64,000 nucleotides of DNA from the NCBI RefSeq assembly GCF_000761545.1, contig NZ_JPMY01000002.1, positions 1 through 64,000 on the forward strand, in the 5' to 3' direction. Every line of letters begins with the position of its first letter. Within the stretch, counting starts at the first letter, position 1. Shown piece by piece: positions 47,693-64,000 of this stretch. The notes beneath the pieces are model-generated. The model was given only the letters and a program-made list of their open reading frames with translations. It was not told where the DNA came from and searched no databases. The stretch comes from Pseudomonas sp. ML96. Lineage in GTDB: Bacteria > Pseudomonadota > Gammaproteobacteria > Pseudomonadales > Pseudomonadaceae. The position numbers were made by a program, and so were the translations under genes.

Positions 47693-48508
47693 TTACTTCT
47701 TCGCCTGCTCGTAGAGCGGCATCACCTTCGGGATCGCTGCCTGCAGCGCGGCGATGCGGCTGCTCGACGACGGGTGAGTGCTCATGAACTCCGGCGGCGC
47801 GCCGCCACCGGCCTTGCTCATCTTCTGCCACAGGCTGATCGCCGCATTCGGGTCGTAGCCGGCGCGCGCCGACAGCTCCAGGCCGATGACGTCGGCCTCG
47901 TTCTCGTTGGAGCGACTGTTGGGCAGGGTCATCAGGTATTCCACGCCAGTGTCGGCCATCTGCTTGCCGGCCTCGCCCAGGCCCAGCAGCGCCGCTCCTA
48001 CCTGGGTCGCCATCTGCGTGCCATAGGCCTTGGACATGGCCTCGCGGCTGTGCTCGCGCAGGGCGTGGGCGATCTCGTGGCCCATCACCGCCGCCAGCTC
48101 GGCATCGGTCAGCTGCAGCTGCTCGATCAGGCCGCTGTAGACAATGATCTTGCCACCGGGGCCGCAGTTGGCGTTGAGCTCTTCGCTGTCGATCAGGTTG
48201 ACCTGCCAGTCCCACTGCGCGGCATCGGCGCGGAACACCGGGGCCTGGGCGATCAGGCGCTTGGCAATGGCCTGCACGCGCTTGGCATTCTTGCTGCTCT
48301 TGTCCAGCACGCCCTTGCTCGACGCCTCGCTGAGGGTCTGCTGATACGCCTGGGAATACATGCTGTCGACCTCCTGAGCCGAGAGCATGCTGAACATGTA
48401 TTGCTTGCGCTCCACACCCACGGCGCCACCGCTGGTAGTGTTCACGGACTGGCAGGCCGTCAGCAGGGAAAGACCGGCCAGGGCGGTCAGACGAAACAGG
48501 GGGTGCAT
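47693..48508 (-). CDS. M48-family metalloprotease lipoprotein (LoiP-like)
   Basis: A periplasm-facing zinc protease of 271 residues anchored as a lipoprotein. The signal peptide ends in lipobox LLTAC (Cys19). The zinc motif HEIAH is at 144-148, and the third ligand Glu lies in NENEADVIG (about 193-201). This is the LoiP/YcaL-type outer-membrane quality-control protease class that assists BepA-like work. The ATG at 48508 has GGAGAT before it; the frame to 48664 crosses the divergent chemoreceptor promoter. It is divergent from the chemoreceptor and convergent with the SnoaL-like gene. Confidence 0.92.
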   Translation of the reverse strand: MHPLFRLTALAGLSLLTACQSVNTTSGGAVGVERKQYMFSMLSAQEVDSMYSQAYQQTLSEASSKGVLDKSSKNAKRVQAIAKRLIAQAPVFRADAAQWDWQVNLIDSEELNANCGPGGKIIVYSGLIEQLQLTDAELAAVMGHEIAHALREHSREAMSKAYGTQMATQVGAALLGLGEAGKQMADTGVEYLMTLPNSRSNENEADVIGLELSARAGYDPNAAISLWQKMSKAGGGAPPEFMSTHPSSSSRIAALQAAIPKVMPLYEQAKK

Positions 48509-48684
48509 ATCAGATCTCCGGGAAGTGCAGGCGCCGTATGCTAGGGCGCTCGGCGTCGCGGGACAATGCTCCCGCTTGCACTCTGACCGTCGGCCATCTT
48601 TGCTAGTTGCAGAGGCTGCTAATGCTTTTGCACTGGAGAGCCGATAAGCCAGGGACAGGTACAACCCGACCGAGTGGAGTCCCT

Positions 48685-50823
48685 ATGCGATTCAAGTCCA
48701 TCCAGTTCTCCGTGGCCTTCCTGGCCGGAGCAAGCATTCTGGCAGTGGTGGTGGCGTTGGTGTTGTACGCCCTGTTCGCCGGGAACCGTACCCAGCAGCT
48801 GGTCCAGCAGCGTACCCAGGAGCTGCTGCAGGAGGCCATCCACCAGCGCCTGCGGGCCATCGCCGACGCCCAGGTCGGCAAGCTGCAGCGCCAGTTCGAG
48901 CAGCCCATGCTGCTGGCCAAGTCCATCGCCACCCTCAATAGCCGCATCGGCCAGCCGCTGCCGGATGGCACCACTTTGGGCACCAGCCGTGAAGAGCTGA
49001 GCGCCCTGCTCGGCGAATACCTGAAGGACAACCCCGACCTGATCGACCTGTATATCGGCTGGGAGGCCAACGCCTTCGACCAGGACGACGATCTGTATGC
49101 CGGGCAGAAGGAAAACGGCTACGACGCCAGTGGCCGCTTCATGCCCTGGTGGTATCGCGATGGCGGCCAGTTCAAACGCGAACCGCTGACCGTCGAGCTA
49201 ATGGAAAGCCCGGAACGTCAGCCCACCGGCGTGCGTACCGGCGAGTACTACCTGTGTCCGAAAGAGACCGGCAAGCCCTGCGTGATCGATCCCGCCTCCT
49301 ACGATTTCGGCGGCAAGCAGGTACTGGTCGCCTCCTTCAACGCGCCGATCATGGTCGGCGGCCAGTTCAAGGGCAGCGTGGGTAACGACCTGGCCCTCGA
49401 CTTCATCCAGGACCTGCTCAACCAGGCCAAACAGCAGCTCTACTCCGGGGCCGGCGAGCTGGCACTGATCTCTGCCAACGGCAGCCTGATCGCTGCCACC
49501 AAGGACGCCAGCCTGGTCAACCAGCCCGCCGAGAAGGCAGTGGACGCCGAGCTGCTGCGTGAGCTCAAGCAGAGCGGCAGCGAAGACGCGATCCTGCGCC
49601 TCGACGAACAAGGCGAGCAGATCCAGCTGATCCAACAGTTCCGCGTGGCCGGCACCGAAACGCGCTGGGCCCTGGCCATCCAGCTGCCAACCAAGGCAGT
49701 GCTGGCCGAGCTGCACCAGCTGCAGGGCGACCTGGCCGAACAGGCCAACCAGGACACCTTCGGCATGGCCCTGGTCGGCCTGCTGGTGGCGGGCGTCGGC
49801 CTGATCGTCATCTGGTTCGTCGGCTACGGCATTGCCCGCCCGCTGCGGCAGATGGTCGGCATGCTCGACGACATTGCCAAGGGCGATGGCGACCTCACCG
49901 TGCGCCTGCAGGTGGATCGTGCCGACGAACTGGGGCAGATCGCCGGCGGCTTCAACACCTTCCTCAACAAGCTGCAGAACATGATCCGCGACGTGGTCAC
50001 CTCGGTGCAGAAGGTCAGCGACTCCTCGGAATACACCGCCGATATCGCCATCCGCACCAACCAGGGCGTGCAGAAGCAGATGGCGGAGATCGACCAGGTC
50101 GCCACCGCCGTACAGGAGATGAGCGCCACCGCCCAGGACGTGGCGCGCAACGCCACCCAGGCGGCCGAGGCGGCCAACCACGCCGACCGCTCGGCCAACG
50201 ATGGCAAACGCATCGTCGAGGGCACCGCCAAGGCCATCTCCGGCCTGGCCAGCGAGATCGGCCGCGCCGTGGGCGTGGTGCAGACCCTGGCGCGGGACAG
50301 CGAGAACATCAACGCCATCCTGGTGGCGATTCGCGGCATCGCCGAGCAGACCAACCTGCTCGCGCTCAACGCCGCCATCGAGGCGGCGCGTGCCGGCGAG
50401 CAGGGCCGCGGCTTCGCCGTGGTGGCCGACGAGGTGCGCAACCTGGCGCAGAAGACCCAGCAGGCCACCGAAGAAATCCAGAGCATGATCCAGCAGCTGC
50501 AGAACGGCACCCGCGAGGTGGTGAACGTGATGGAGCAGAGCCAGGCGCGTACCGACGACAGCGTGCAGCAGGCGCAGATCGCCGCCGAGGCCCTGGAGTC
50601 GATCACCCAGGCGGTATCGGTGATCAACGACATGAACACCCAGATCGCCAGTGCCGCCGAGGAACAGAGCGCAGTGGCCGAGGACATCAACCGCAACGTC
50701 ACCAATATCGGCCAGGTGGCCGGCGAGGTGGCCGGTGGCGCTGACGAGGCCAGCCAGGCGAGCGCCGAGCTGACCAAGCTGGCCGAGCAGCAGCGGCGGC
50801 TGATCAATCAGTTCAGGGTGTAA
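48685..50823 (+). CDS. Methyl-accepting chemotaxis protein with dCache-like domain
   Basis: An inner-membrane chemoreceptor of 712 residues. It has membrane helix 1 (about 9-31), a large periplasmic dCache-type sensor (about 35-345), helix 2 (about 352-376), HAMP (about 376-430) and the cytosolic signalling coiled coil. The invariant hairpin tip lies in [20 protein letters not shown] (about 579-598). The sensor has two Cys in [15 protein letters not shown] that may form a disulfide. There is no C-terminal CheR pentapeptide. The ATG at 48685 has GTGGAG upstream. The ligand is unknown. The gene order matches PA4633 by memory. Its stop is followed by a 28-bp perfect palindrome shared with convergent ispD. 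Confidence 0.92.
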   Translation: MRFKSIQFSVAFLAGASILAVVVALVLYALFAGNRTQQLVQQRTQELLQEAIHQRLRAIADAQVGKLQRQFEQPMLLAKSIATLNSRIGQPLPDGTTLGTSREELSALLGEYLKDNPDLIDLYIGWEANAFDQDDDLYAGQKENGYDASGRFMPWWYRDGGQFKREPLTVELMESPERQPTGVRTGEYYLCPKETGKPCVIDPASYDFGGKQVLVASFNAPIMVGGQFKGSVGNDLALDFIQDLLNQAKQQLYSGAGELALISANGSLIAATKDASLVNQPAEKAVDAELLRELKQSGSEDAILRLDEQGEQIQLIQQFRVAGTETRWALAIQLPTKAVLAELHQLQGDLAEQANQDTFGMALVGLLVAGVGLIVIWFVGYGIARPLRQMVGMLDDIAKGDGDLTVRLQVDRADELGQIAGGFNTFLNKLQNMIRDVVTSVQKVSDSSEYTADIAIRTNQGVQKQMAEIDQVATAVQEMSATAQDVARNATQAAEAANHADRSANDGKRIVEGTAKAISGLASEIGRAVGVVQTLARDSENINAILVAIRGIAEQTNLLALNAAIEAARAGEQGRGFAVVADEVRNLAQKTQQATEEIQSMIQQLQNGTREVVNVMEQSQARTDDSVQQAQIAAEALESITQAVSVINDMNTQIASAAEEQSAVAEDINRNVTNIGQVAGEVAGGADEASQASAELTKLAEQQRRLINQFRV

Positions 50824-50831
50824 CGAGCCTC

Positions 50832-50859
50832 CTGAGGATCTAGCCGGCTAGATCCTCAG
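50832..50859. terminator. 28-bp perfect palindrome at the MCP/ispD junction
   Basis: The arms CTGAGGATCTAGCC and GGCTAGATCCTCAG abut directly, giving a perfect palindrome without U runs. It starts 9 nt after the chemoreceptor stop and includes the ispD stop codon (50856-50858). It is either a bidirectional 3'-end hairpin or a protein site. Confidence 0.6.
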
Positions 50860-51566
50860 TGCTTATGTGCCCAACGCTGGCGCAGCCATTCGAGATCTTC
50901 CGGGCGGGTGATCTTCAGATTGTCCGCCCTGCCCTCCACCAGTTTCGGTGCCAGGCCGGCCCACTCCAGGGCCGAGGCCTCGTCGGTCACCGCCACATCA
51001 GCCACCAGCGCGTCTGCCAGCGCTCGATGCAGGGCCGCCAGGCGGAACATCTGCGGTGTATAGGCCTGCCAGATCAGGCTGCGATCCACGGTCTCCGCTA
51101 CCCGGCCATCGGCGCCGACACGCTTGAGCGTATCGCGCGCCGGCACGGCCAGCAGGCCACCAACCGGATCATCGGCCAGCTCCTGCAGCAGCAGATCGAG
51201 ATCGCTGCGCGCCAGGTTGGGCCGCGCGGCGTCGTGCACCAGCACCCAGTCGTCTGGCTGCGCGCCCAGCTCCAGCAGGCGCAGCAGGCCGGCCAGCACC
51301 GAGTCGGCGCGCTCGGCACCGCCCTCGGCGCGCTGGATGCGTGGATCATTGGCCAGCGCCAGCGTCGGCCAGAAGGGATCGTCCACCGCCAGGCTGAGCA
51401 CCAGGCCCCGCAGCTGCGAATGATCGAGGAAACAGTGGAGGGTATGTTCGAGGATGGTTTGCCCGGCCAGCTGCAGATACTGCTTGGGACGGTCGGCACG
51501 CATGCGCGAGCCGATGCCGGCGGCGGGGATCACAACCCAGAAGGAGGGTGTCGCGGGAGTATTCAT
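50856..51566 (-). CDS. ispD: 2-C-methyl-D-erythritol 4-phosphate cytidylyltransferase
   Basis: Third step of the MEP isoprenoid pathway; transfers CMP to methylerythritol phosphate in the cytosol. The 236 residues have the nucleotide-binding PAAGIGSRMRADRPKQYL (about 11-28), VHDAARPN (about 107-114), and late TDEASALEWAG. The start at 51566 overlaps the ftsB stop by 4 bp (ATGA), giving translational coupling; the longer frame to 51827 runs antiparallel through ftsB and is rejected. It ends in the palindrome facing the chemoreceptor. Usually ispF follows in enterics; here it does not. Confidence 0.95.
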   Translation of the reverse strand: MNTPATPSFWVVIPAAGIGSRMRADRPKQYLQLAGQTILEHTLHCFLDHSQLRGLVLSLAVDDPFWPTLALANDPRIQRAEGGAERADSVLAGLLRLLELGAQPDDWVLVHDAARPNLARSDLDLLLQELADDPVGGLLAVPARDTLKRVGADGRVAETVDRSLIWQAYTPQMFRLAALHRALADALVADVAVTDEASALEWAGLAPKLVEGRADNLKITRPEDLEWLRQRWAHKH

Positions 51567-51847
51567 TCGGCCAGCTGGTAGAGGGTTTCGCCTTCCTTGA
51601 CCATGCCGAGCTCGTGACGGGCACGCTCCTCGACGGTCTCCATGCCCTTCTTCAACTCCAGCACCTCGGCCTCGAGGATGCGGTTGCGCTCGAGCAGGCG
51701 CTCGTTCTCGCCCTGCTGATCGGCGATCTGCCGCTGCAGCTCGGTGACCTGGGCCAGGCTGCCGTCGCCCACCCACAGGCGGTACTGCAGGCCAGCCAGA
51801 ACCAGCACGAGCGCGACGAACAGCCAATAGGGCGCTTTGTTAGACAT
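51563..51847 (-). CDS. ftsB: Cell division protein FtsB
   Basis: A bitopic inner-membrane divisome protein that forms the FtsQLB complex. The 94 residues contain one membrane helix (about 6-22, YWLFVALVLVLAGLQYRLW) and a leucine-zipper coiled coil (about 35-72), then ERARHELGMVKEGE, the family C-terminal motif. The start at 51847 gives the usual 94 residues; a 6-residue longer form from 51865 is possible but sits right beside the terminator hairpin. No strong ribosome site is visible for either, so translation may be weak or coupled. It is coupled to ispD by a 4-bp overlap. Confidence 0.93.
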   Translation of the reverse strand: MSNKAPYWLFVALVLVLAGLQYRLWVGDGSLAQVTELQRQIADQQGENERLLERNRILEAEVLELKKGMETVEERARHELGMVKEGETLYQLAE

Positions 51848-51868
51848 GGGAACGCGAGTATCCATACG

Positions 51869-51894
51869 AAAAGGGCAGCTTGCGCTGCCCTTTT
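51869..51894 (-). terminator. Terminator between eno and ftsB
   Basis: Arms AAAAGGGCAGC / GCTGCCCTTTT with a TTGC loop, 12 nt after the eno stop. Read-through would be required for any eno-ftsB transcript; it may act as an attenuator limiting ftsB/ispD. Confidence 0.85.
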
Positions 51895-51906
51895 ACCATT
51901 CCCGGC

Positions 51907-53217
<1,311 letters not shown>

Positions 53218-53274
53218 TTACGAGAGAGATTGCCTGCCGGTCACGGCCAACGGGCGCGCACTTTACCGGAGAAT

Positions 53275-55795
<2,521 letters not shown>

Positions 55796-55922
55796 TCAGC
55801 GCCGCCGGGAAGAAAGCGCAGGACGGCCAATGCCGACCTGAAATAAGCAATGCCCTGCGGGTTCGAGTCGAGCCCACAGAAGCAGTAATAAGACGGGAGC
55901 GTAGTCTACCGGAAAGGCCCTT

Positions 55923-57239
55923 TCAGCTCAAACCTTGTGCGTTGGTCGGAGGCTGCCAGCAGAAACGCCACTCAGCCGACGGAGGGCCATCCAGCCCCGG
56001 CAGATTGGCCACCGCGATCAGCTCGTCGCCCCGATAGAGCAACGGCAGACGGCCGCGCACGAAGGCCGGCACCGCGCGCTCGTTGAGCAGACGCTTCAGA
56101 TCGCGATGCCCACGTCCGGCCAGCGCCATGACTTCGCCGCCCTGGCGATAACACAGGCGCAGCGGACCACTCGGCGCGGCTCCCTGCAGAACTACCCGAC
56201 CGTTGCCCAGCAAGCTCTGCGCCTGTTGCGGATTGGTCCAGACCGGCGGCTCCGGCGGCGGCTCCAGCCAGTCGCCAGACAGCCACCACAACCGCTCGTC
56301 GGCACGCCTCAGCTCTCCACCTTCCAGACGCCAGAGCGGAACCGCATCCACTGCCGCATCGCGCAGGCTGCTCCAACCTGCCCAATGCTCGCTATCCGGC
56401 ATGCGCGTGAACGGTGCTAGCCAGTGACGTAGCAGATTGCGCTGACGCACTTCCGAAAAATGGCGCAACGGCGCCAGCTCCAGCGAGGGCAGATCCAGCC
56501 AGATATGGGCGTGATCCGCCCGAATGGCCGCAAGGTCCACCACGGCCAACTCGGCGAGCAGTTGGTCGGCTTCACGCATGTGCGCGGCGGTACGCGCCAG
56601 GCTCGCGCCTGCCTGGGGCCAGTGCTGCGCCAGTAGCGGCAGCACTTCGCGGCGCAGGAAATTGCGTGCCAGGCCGGTGTCGGCATTGGAGGGGTCCTCC
56701 ACCCAACTCAGACCCTGTTCGTAGGCATAGGCCTCCAGCTCGGCACGCGATACCTGCAGGAGCGGCCGCGCCAGCCAGCCGCGCCCGAGGCGCCGACTCG
56801 TCGGCATACCAGCCAGGCCACGTACGCCAGCGCCCCGCAGCAGACGGAACAACAGGGTCTCGGCCTGATCATCACGGTGCTGAGCGGTCAGCAGCAGTCC
56901 GCCCTCCTCCAGCCTGTGCTCGAAAGCCAGATAGCGCGCCTCGCGTGCGGCACGCTCCAGACTGGCACCATTGTCCACCTGCACCCGCTCGATATGCAGC
57001 GGCACGCCCAGCTGATCACAGAAGGCCTGGCAGTGCGCCGGCCAGGCATCGGCGACGGCCTGCAGGCCGTGATGGACATGAATGGCGAACAGCGGCGGTA
57101 GCGCCTGACGCTCGCGCAGACGCGCCAGCAGGTGCAGCAGAACGGTCGAGTCCAGCCCGCCGGACAAAGCGACGTACCAGGCCGGGGCATCACGCCAGGG
57201 CGACAAGGAATCGAGCAACGAGGTTTCGAGCGCAGTCAT
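55923..57239 (-). CDS. tilS: tRNA(Ile)-lysidine synthetase
   Basis: Converts C34 of the CAU-anticodon isoleucine tRNA to lysidine, which is needed to read AUA codons. The 438 residues contain the ATP PP-loop SGGLDSTVLL (about 26-35), HVHHGLQ, LLTAQHRDDQAETLLFRLLRG in smaller blocks (TAQHRDDQ), and a C-terminal TilS substrate domain ending near NAQGLS. The overall order of N-terminal ligase and C-terminal domains is standard. The ATG at 57239 has GGCGG upstream, a modest site. It lies downstream of accA behind a terminator. Confidence 0.93.
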   Translation of the reverse strand: MTALETSLLDSLSPWRDAPAWYVALSGGLDSTVLLHLLARLRERQALPPLFAIHVHHGLQAVADAWPAHCQAFCDQLGVPLHIERVQVDNGASLERAAREARYLAFEHRLEEGGLLLTAQHRDDQAETLLFRLLRGAGVRGLAGMPTSRRLGRGWLARPLLQVSRAELEAYAYEQGLSWVEDPSNADTGLARNFLRREVLPLLAQHWPQAGASLARTAAHMREADQLLAELAVVDLAAIRADHAHIWLDLPSLELAPLRHFSEVRQRNLLRHWLAPFTRMPDSEHWAGWSSLRDAAVDAVPLWRLEGGELRRADERLWWLSGDWLEPPPEPPVWTNPQQAQSLLGNGRVVLQGAAPSGPLRLCYRQGGEVMALAGRGHRDLKRLLNERAVPAFVRGRLPLLYRGDELIAVANLPGLDGPPSAEWRFCWQPPTNAQGLS

Positions 57240-57255
57240 GCCGCCAGCTTAAACA

Positions 57256-57279
57256 ACAACGGGCCCGAAGGCCCGTTGT
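57256..57279 (-). terminator. Terminator after accA
   Basis: Perfect 10-bp arms ACAACGGGCC / GGCCCGTTGT. The leftward transcript has a stable UUCG-type loop followed by TGTTT. It lies 16 nt after the accA stop, before tilS. Confidence 0.85.
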
Positions 57280-57295
57280 GGATGCATGACGCCAA

Positions 57296-58246
57296 TCAGG
57301 CGACGCCGTAGCTCATCAGGCGCTCGTAGCGGCGCTCCAGCAGCTTGGCGTCGTCGAGCTTGCGCAGCATGTCGAGTTGCTCGAGCAGTTCGGCACGAAT
57401 CGACTGGGCAGCAACGGCCGGATCGCGATGTGCACCACCCAGCGGTTCGCCGATGACCTTGTCGACGATACCCAGGCCCTTCAGGCGCTCGGCGGTGATG
57501 CCCATGGCTTCGGCTGCGTCCGGCGCCTTCTCGGCGGTTTTCCACAGGATCGAGGCGCAGCCTTCCGGCGAGATCACCGAGTAGGTGGAGTACTGCAGCA
57601 TATTCAACTGGTCGCACACGCCGATGGCCAGCGCGCCGCCGGAGCCACCCTCACCGATCACGGTGGCGATGATCGGGGTTTTCAGGCGAGACATCACGCG
57701 CAGGTTCCAGGCGATGGCCTCGCTCTGGTTACGCTCTTCGGCGTCGATGCCCGGGTACGCACCCGGTGTGTCGATAAAGGTCAGGATCGGCAGCTTGAAG
57801 CGCTCGGCCATTTCCATCAGACGACAGGCCTTGCGATAGCCTTCCGGGCGCGGCATGCCGAAGTTGCGGCGCACCTTCTCACGGACTTCACGGCCCTTTT
57901 GGTGGCCGATGATCATCACCGGCTGGTCGTCCAGACGGGCAGTACCGCCGACGATGGCGGCGTCATCGGAGAAGTGGCGGTCGCCGTGCAGCTCGTCGAA
58001 CTCGGTGAAGATGTGTTCGATGTAGTCGAGGGTGTAGGGGCGGCGCGGGTGACGCGACAGCTGGGAAATCTGCCAGCTGCTGAGATTGCCGAAAATGCTC
58101 TTGGTCAGGTCGCTGCTCTTGTCCTGCAGGCGGGCGATCTCGTCGCTGATATTCAGCGCATTGTCATTACCGACCAGGCGCAGCTCTTCGATCTTGGCTT
58201 GCAGGTCGGCGATCGGCTGTTCGAAGTCGAGGAAATTCGGGTTCAT
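57296..58246 (-). CDS. accA: Acetyl-CoA carboxylase carboxyltransferase alpha subunit
   Basis: With AccD, transfers the carboxyl group from biotin to acetyl-CoA, the first committed step of fatty acid synthesis. The 316 residues start with [12 protein letters not shown], carry a coiled-coil N-terminus (about 10-50), and show [21 protein letters not shown]-like blocks ([10 protein letters not shown] near 154) and [13 protein letters not shown] (about 204-216), the oxyanion-forming carboxyltransferase region. It is the first gene after dnaE, separated by 118 bp with two hairpins. It ends in a strong terminator. Confidence 0.97.
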   Translation of the reverse strand: MNPNFLDFEQPIADLQAKIEELRLVGNDNALNISDEIARLQDKSSDLTKSIFGNLSSWQISQLSRHPRRPYTLDYIEHIFTEFDELHGDRHFSDDAAIVGGTARLDDQPVMIIGHQKGREVREKVRRNFGMPRPEGYRKACRLMEMAERFKLPILTFIDTPGAYPGIDAEERNQSEAIAWNLRVMSRLKTPIIATVIGEGGSGGALAIGVCDQLNMLQYSTYSVISPEGCASILWKTAEKAPDAAEAMGITAERLKGLGIVDKVIGEPLGGAHRDPAVAAQSIRAELLEQLDMLRKLDDAKLLERRYERLMSYGVA

Positions 58247-58297
58247 AGGCGTCCGTCTTGCGTCGGCGGCCGAAAGGCCGGGCGGCTGGTTCCATCT

Positions 58298-58325
58298 GGC
58301 GTCCTACCTTAAGGGATAAGACGCC
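58298..58325 (-). other. Hairpins in the dnaE-accA spacer
   Basis: Arms GGCGTC and GACGCC bracket the palindrome CCTTAAGG. A second small hairpin (GGCC-GAAA-GGCC, 58269-58280 approximately) follows toward accA. There is no U run. They might attenuate or process the dnaE-accA transcript. Confidence 0.4.
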
Positions 58326-58364
58326 CAGGGTCGAGGCCGAGAAGGCAAGCCTGCGGCCTGCCCC

Positions 58365-61898
<3,534 letters not shown>

Positions 61899-61920
61899 GG
61901 CAATCCCGTAGGTGACGCAA

Positions 61921-61949
61921 AAACGATAAAGCCCGGATTGTACCGGGCC
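61921..61949 (-). terminator. Terminator between rnhB and dnaE
   Basis: Read leftward, GCCCGG-TACAAT-CCGGGC is followed by TTTATCGTTTTT. It would end the lpx-rnhB transcript about 170 nt after rnhB and shortly before dnaE. Confidence 0.75.
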
Positions 61950-61970
61950 TGATTACAAAGGGCAGCTTGA

Positions 61971-62111
61971 GAACCTGCTTACGATCTGCTGCGCGTCGGC
62001 GATACGGCGTTAAAAACCGTCTCGGAATGCTCATTTACCATTCGTAAACTGCGTTTCCTCGGCGCTTTTTGCCTTGTCTCGCTCTAGCTCGCGAGATCGT
62101 AAGCAAGCTCT
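61971..62111. repeat. Large imperfect inverted-repeat element (interspersed, MITE-like)
   Basis: A non-coding block of about 140 bp with imperfect terminal inverted repeats AGAACCTGCTTACGATCT and AGATCGTAAGCAAGCTCT. Inside it an inner hairpin pairs AAAAACCG with the GGCG.TTTTT region around TTTAC-N5-GTAAA. I recall the same kind of element scattered between genes in several Pseudomonas genomes, but could not check. No open frame of note. Boundaries are approximate by a few bases. Confidence 0.7.
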
Positions 62112-62116
62112 ACGAC

Positions 62117-62716
62117 TTAACTGCCTTCCAGCACCGCGCGCACTGGCGCGAAGGAGCGCCGATGAATGGGCGTGGCGCCCAGGCGCTTGAGGGCCTCGAG
62201 ATGCACCGGCGTCGGATAGCCCTTGTGCCCACCGATGCCATAGCCTGGGTAGAGCTTCTCCATTTCGGCCATCTCGCGATCGCGACTGACCTTGGCCAGG
62301 ATGGAGGCCGCGGCGATGGCCGGCACCTGGGCGTCACCGCCCACCACTGGCGCGCTGGGTACGGCCAGTTTCGGACAGCGATTACCGTCGATCAGTGCCA
62401 GCCTGGGTGTAACCTGCAACCCCTCCACTGCACGCTGCATGGCCAGCATGGTGGCATGCAGGATGTTCAACTGGTCGATCTCCTCGACCTCGGCGCGGGC
62501 GATGCACCAGGCCAGGGCCTTCTCGCGGATCTCGTCGAACAGTTTCTCGCGGCGCGCTTCGCTGAGTTTCTTCGAGTCGTTGAGGCCGGCAATCGGCCGA
62601 GCCGGATCGAGAATCACCGCCGCGGTGACCACCGGACCACAGAGCGGGCCGCGACCCACTTCGTCGACACCGGCCACTAGCTCCTCGACCAGGGCGAAAT
62701 CCAGACCGAGCTGCAT
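62117..62716 (-). CDS. rnhB: Ribonuclease HII
   Basis: Removes ribonucleotides and RNA primers from DNA-RNA hybrids. The 199 residues carry the metal site in [15 protein letters not shown] (first Asp near 18), the paired Asp/Glu downstream ([14 protein letters not shown]), and [12 protein letters not shown] with the [13 protein letters not shown] signature near 160. The start codon shares one base with the lpxB stop (TGATG), so translation is coupled. It ends just before the inverted-repeat element. Confidence 0.96.
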   Translation of the reverse strand: MQLGLDFALVEELVAGVDEVGRGPLCGPVVTAAVILDPARPIAGLNDSKKLSEARREKLFDEIREKALAWCIARAEVEEIDQLNILHATMLAMQRAVEGLQVTPRLALIDGNRCPKLAVPSAPVVGGDAQVPAIAAASILAKVSRDREMAEMEKLYPGYGIGGHKGYPTPVHLEALKRLGATPIHRRSFAPVRAVLEGS

Positions 62717-63849
62717 CAGGTACGCTCCACCAGCTTGAGCACGGCGTCGGCGGCCTGCTGCGAGGCGTCCTGACGCAGGGCTCGGTGGATCACGTCGAAG
62801 CCCAGAGTCTGCACCGCGCCATCGTCCAGCAATGGCGCCAGGGTCTGGGCCAGTGCGTCTGGCGTTGCAGCATCCTGAATCAGCTCCGGCACCAGCATGC
62901 GCTCGGCCAGCAGGTTGGGCAGCGAGATATAGGGGCTCTTCACCAGACGCTTGAGGATGCGGTAGGTCAGCGGCGCCACCTTGTAGGCCACTACCATCGG
63001 CCGCTTGTGCAGCAGGGCTTCCAGGGTGGCGGTACCGGAGGCGATCAGCACCGCGTCGCAGGCGGCCAGGGCCTCGTGGGAGCGACCATCGAGCAACAAC
63101 AGCGGCAGGCTGCGCCCGGCGAGCATGGCTTCGAGCTGGGCACGGCGCTCGGCATTGGCACAGGGCAGCACGAAGCGTACGCCGGGGCGCAGTGCGCGCA
63201 GGCGCTCGGCGGCATCGAGGAACAGCTCGCCCAAACGACCTACTTCGCCGCCCCGACTGCCCGGCAACAACGCCACCACGGTCTCGTCATCGCTCAAGCC
63301 CAGCGCCTCACGAGCACCCTCGCGGTCAGCCTGCAGCGGAATGGTATTGGCCAGTGGATGACCGACGAAGCGCACCGGCACCTGGTGATCCAGATAGAAG
63401 CGCGCCTCGAAGGGGAACAGGGTCAGCATCAGATCGCAGGCTTCGCGAATCTTCAGCACGCGCTTCTGCCGCCAGGCCCAGACGGACGGGCTGACGTAAT
63501 GCACGGTCTTGATTCCCGCCTGGCGCAGCTTGAGCTCAAGGGTCAGGTTGAAGTCCGGGGCATCGATACCGATGAACACATCCGGCTTGGCGGCGATCAG
63601 CTCCTTGATCAGGCGCTTACGCCGGCCCAGCAGTTCGCGCAGACGGCCGAGCACCTCGACCAGGCCCATCACCGCCAGACGCTCCATGGGGAAGGCGGAA
63701 ACCAGTCCCTCGGCCTCCATGCGCGGGCCACCAACGCCGATGAACTCGACCTGGGGATGTTGCTGCTTGAGCGCCTGCATCAGGCCGGCGCCGAGGATAT
63801 CGCCGGAGGCCTCACCAGCCACCAGCGCAACGAGAAGGGGGCGGCTCAT
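62716..63849 (-). CDS. lpxB: Lipid-A-disaccharide synthase
   Basis: Joins UDP-diacylglucosamine and lipid X to form the lipid A disaccharide; peripheral inner-membrane GT19 enzyme. The 377 residues start [24 protein letters not shown] in smaller blocks ([10 protein letters not shown]), with [21 protein letters not shown] and [10 protein letters not shown], all family markers. It begins 1 nt after the lpxA stop and overlaps rnhB by 1 nt, so it is part of a compact lpxA-lpxB-rnhB operon. Confidence 0.97.
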   Translation of the reverse strand: MSRPLLVALVAGEASGDILGAGLMQALKQQHPQVEFIGVGGPRMEAEGLVSAFPMERLAVMGLVEVLGRLRELLGRRKRLIKELIAAKPDVFIGIDAPDFNLTLELKLRQAGIKTVHYVSPSVWAWRQKRVLKIREACDLMLTLFPFEARFYLDHQVPVRFVGHPLANTIPLQADREGAREALGLSDDETVVALLPGSRGGEVGRLGELFLDAAERLRALRPGVRFVLPCANAERRAQLEAMLAGRSLPLLLLDGRSHEALAACDAVLIASGTATLEALLHKRPMVVAYKVAPLTYRILKRLVKSPYISLPNLLAERMLVPELIQDAATPDALAQTLAPLLDDGAVQTLGFDVIHRALRQDASQQAADAVLKLVERT

Positions 63850-63850
63850 A

Positions 63851-64000
63851 TCAGCGGGTGATGCCGCGGGTCGAGGCCTGGACGGAGTCGCGGAACACCG
63901 CCACTTCCGGGAACTGTGCGGAGGACTCGGCCAGCTCGGCCAGCGCCTGGTCGACGGTCAGCCCCTGGCGATACACCACCTTGTAGGCACGACGCAGGGC
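63851..64000 (-). CDS. lpxA: UDP-N-acetylglucosamine acyltransferase, C-terminal end (cut by window end)
   Basis: This is the last 49 residues of LpxA, the first enzyme of lipid A synthesis; the rest lies beyond the right edge. The frame was translated by hand from the complement. It reads [20 protein letters not shown], then a helical Glu-rich stretch, and ends [10 protein letters not shown], as I remember the Pseudomonas protein. The C-terminal helical bundle is the only part present. The stop TGA (63851-63853) is one base from the lpxB ATG. No frame longer than 60 residues is visible here, because the piece is short. Confidence 0.93.
   Translation of the reverse strand, partial: ALRRAYKVVYRQGLTVDQALAELAESSAQFPEVAVFRDSVQASTRGITR

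Overview
The window is chromosomal DNA of a Pseudomonas species, probably close to the P. aeruginosa / P. alcaligenes group. The evidence is high GC content, very tight gene packing, and proteins whose lengths and sequences match remembered Pseudomonas proteins (XenB, ExaC, FtsB, LpxA, TrxB). Three stretches also follow gene orders I recall from P. aeruginosa PAO1: trxB-diguanylate cyclase-cysZ ... ackA-pta-acyltransferase-OmpA-AraC-hydrolase (about PA0830-PA0849), hprA-rsmC-lysP-Mn exporter ... M48 protease-chemoreceptor (about PA4626-PA4633), and ispD-ftsB-eno-kdsA-pyrG-tilS-accA-dnaE-rnhB-lpxB-lpxA (about PA3633-PA3645). Locus numbers are from memory and unchecked. I saw no rRNA, tRNA, CRISPR array, phage or insertion sequence.

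Layout. 1-6.6 kb: end of an MFS transporter, the flavin ene-reductase XenB, a LysR regulator divergent from a two-gene HlyD/DUF2955 efflux unit, a short-chain dehydrogenase and a small cysteine-motif protein. 6.6-13.5 kb: exaC, trxB, a CHASE4-PAS-GGDEF protein, cysZ and a GT4 glycosyltransferase with Pho-box-like repeats in front. 13.6-18.2 kb: a second ene-reductase with its TetR repressor (the same 15-bp operator before both), methyltransferase, nitroreductase, glutathione peroxidase, slyD. 18.2-23 kb: DUF3565-ackA-pta acetate pathway and a YihG-like acyltransferase. 23-29 kb: a two-gene signalling operon (hybrid kinase plus REC-PAS-GGDEF-EAL). 29-32.5 kb: OmpA-like lipoprotein, metallo-hydrolase, AraC regulator and a PF10118 protein.

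32.5-42 kb: a MalT-like LuxR regulator, DUF1329 and DUF1302 envelope proteins and a medium-chain acyl-CoA ligase, all leftward, divergent from a thiolase. This is the least understood module and resembles a fatty-acid or ester uptake and activation system. 42-51 kb: LysE exporter, hprA, rsmC, lysP, a manganese-type (yybP-ykoY) riboswitch with a TMEM165/GDT1 exporter, a SnoaL-like protein, an M48 lipoprotein protease and a chemoreceptor. 50.9-64 kb: leftward housekeeping run from lpxA to ispD (lipid A, DNA replication, fatty acid, tRNA, CTP, KDO, glycolysis, cell division, isoprenoids).

Regulatory structure is rich: more than a dozen terminator hairpins, several candidate operators, a riboswitch, a large inverted-repeat element between rnhB and dnaE, and a recurring pattern of palindromes that include stop codons.
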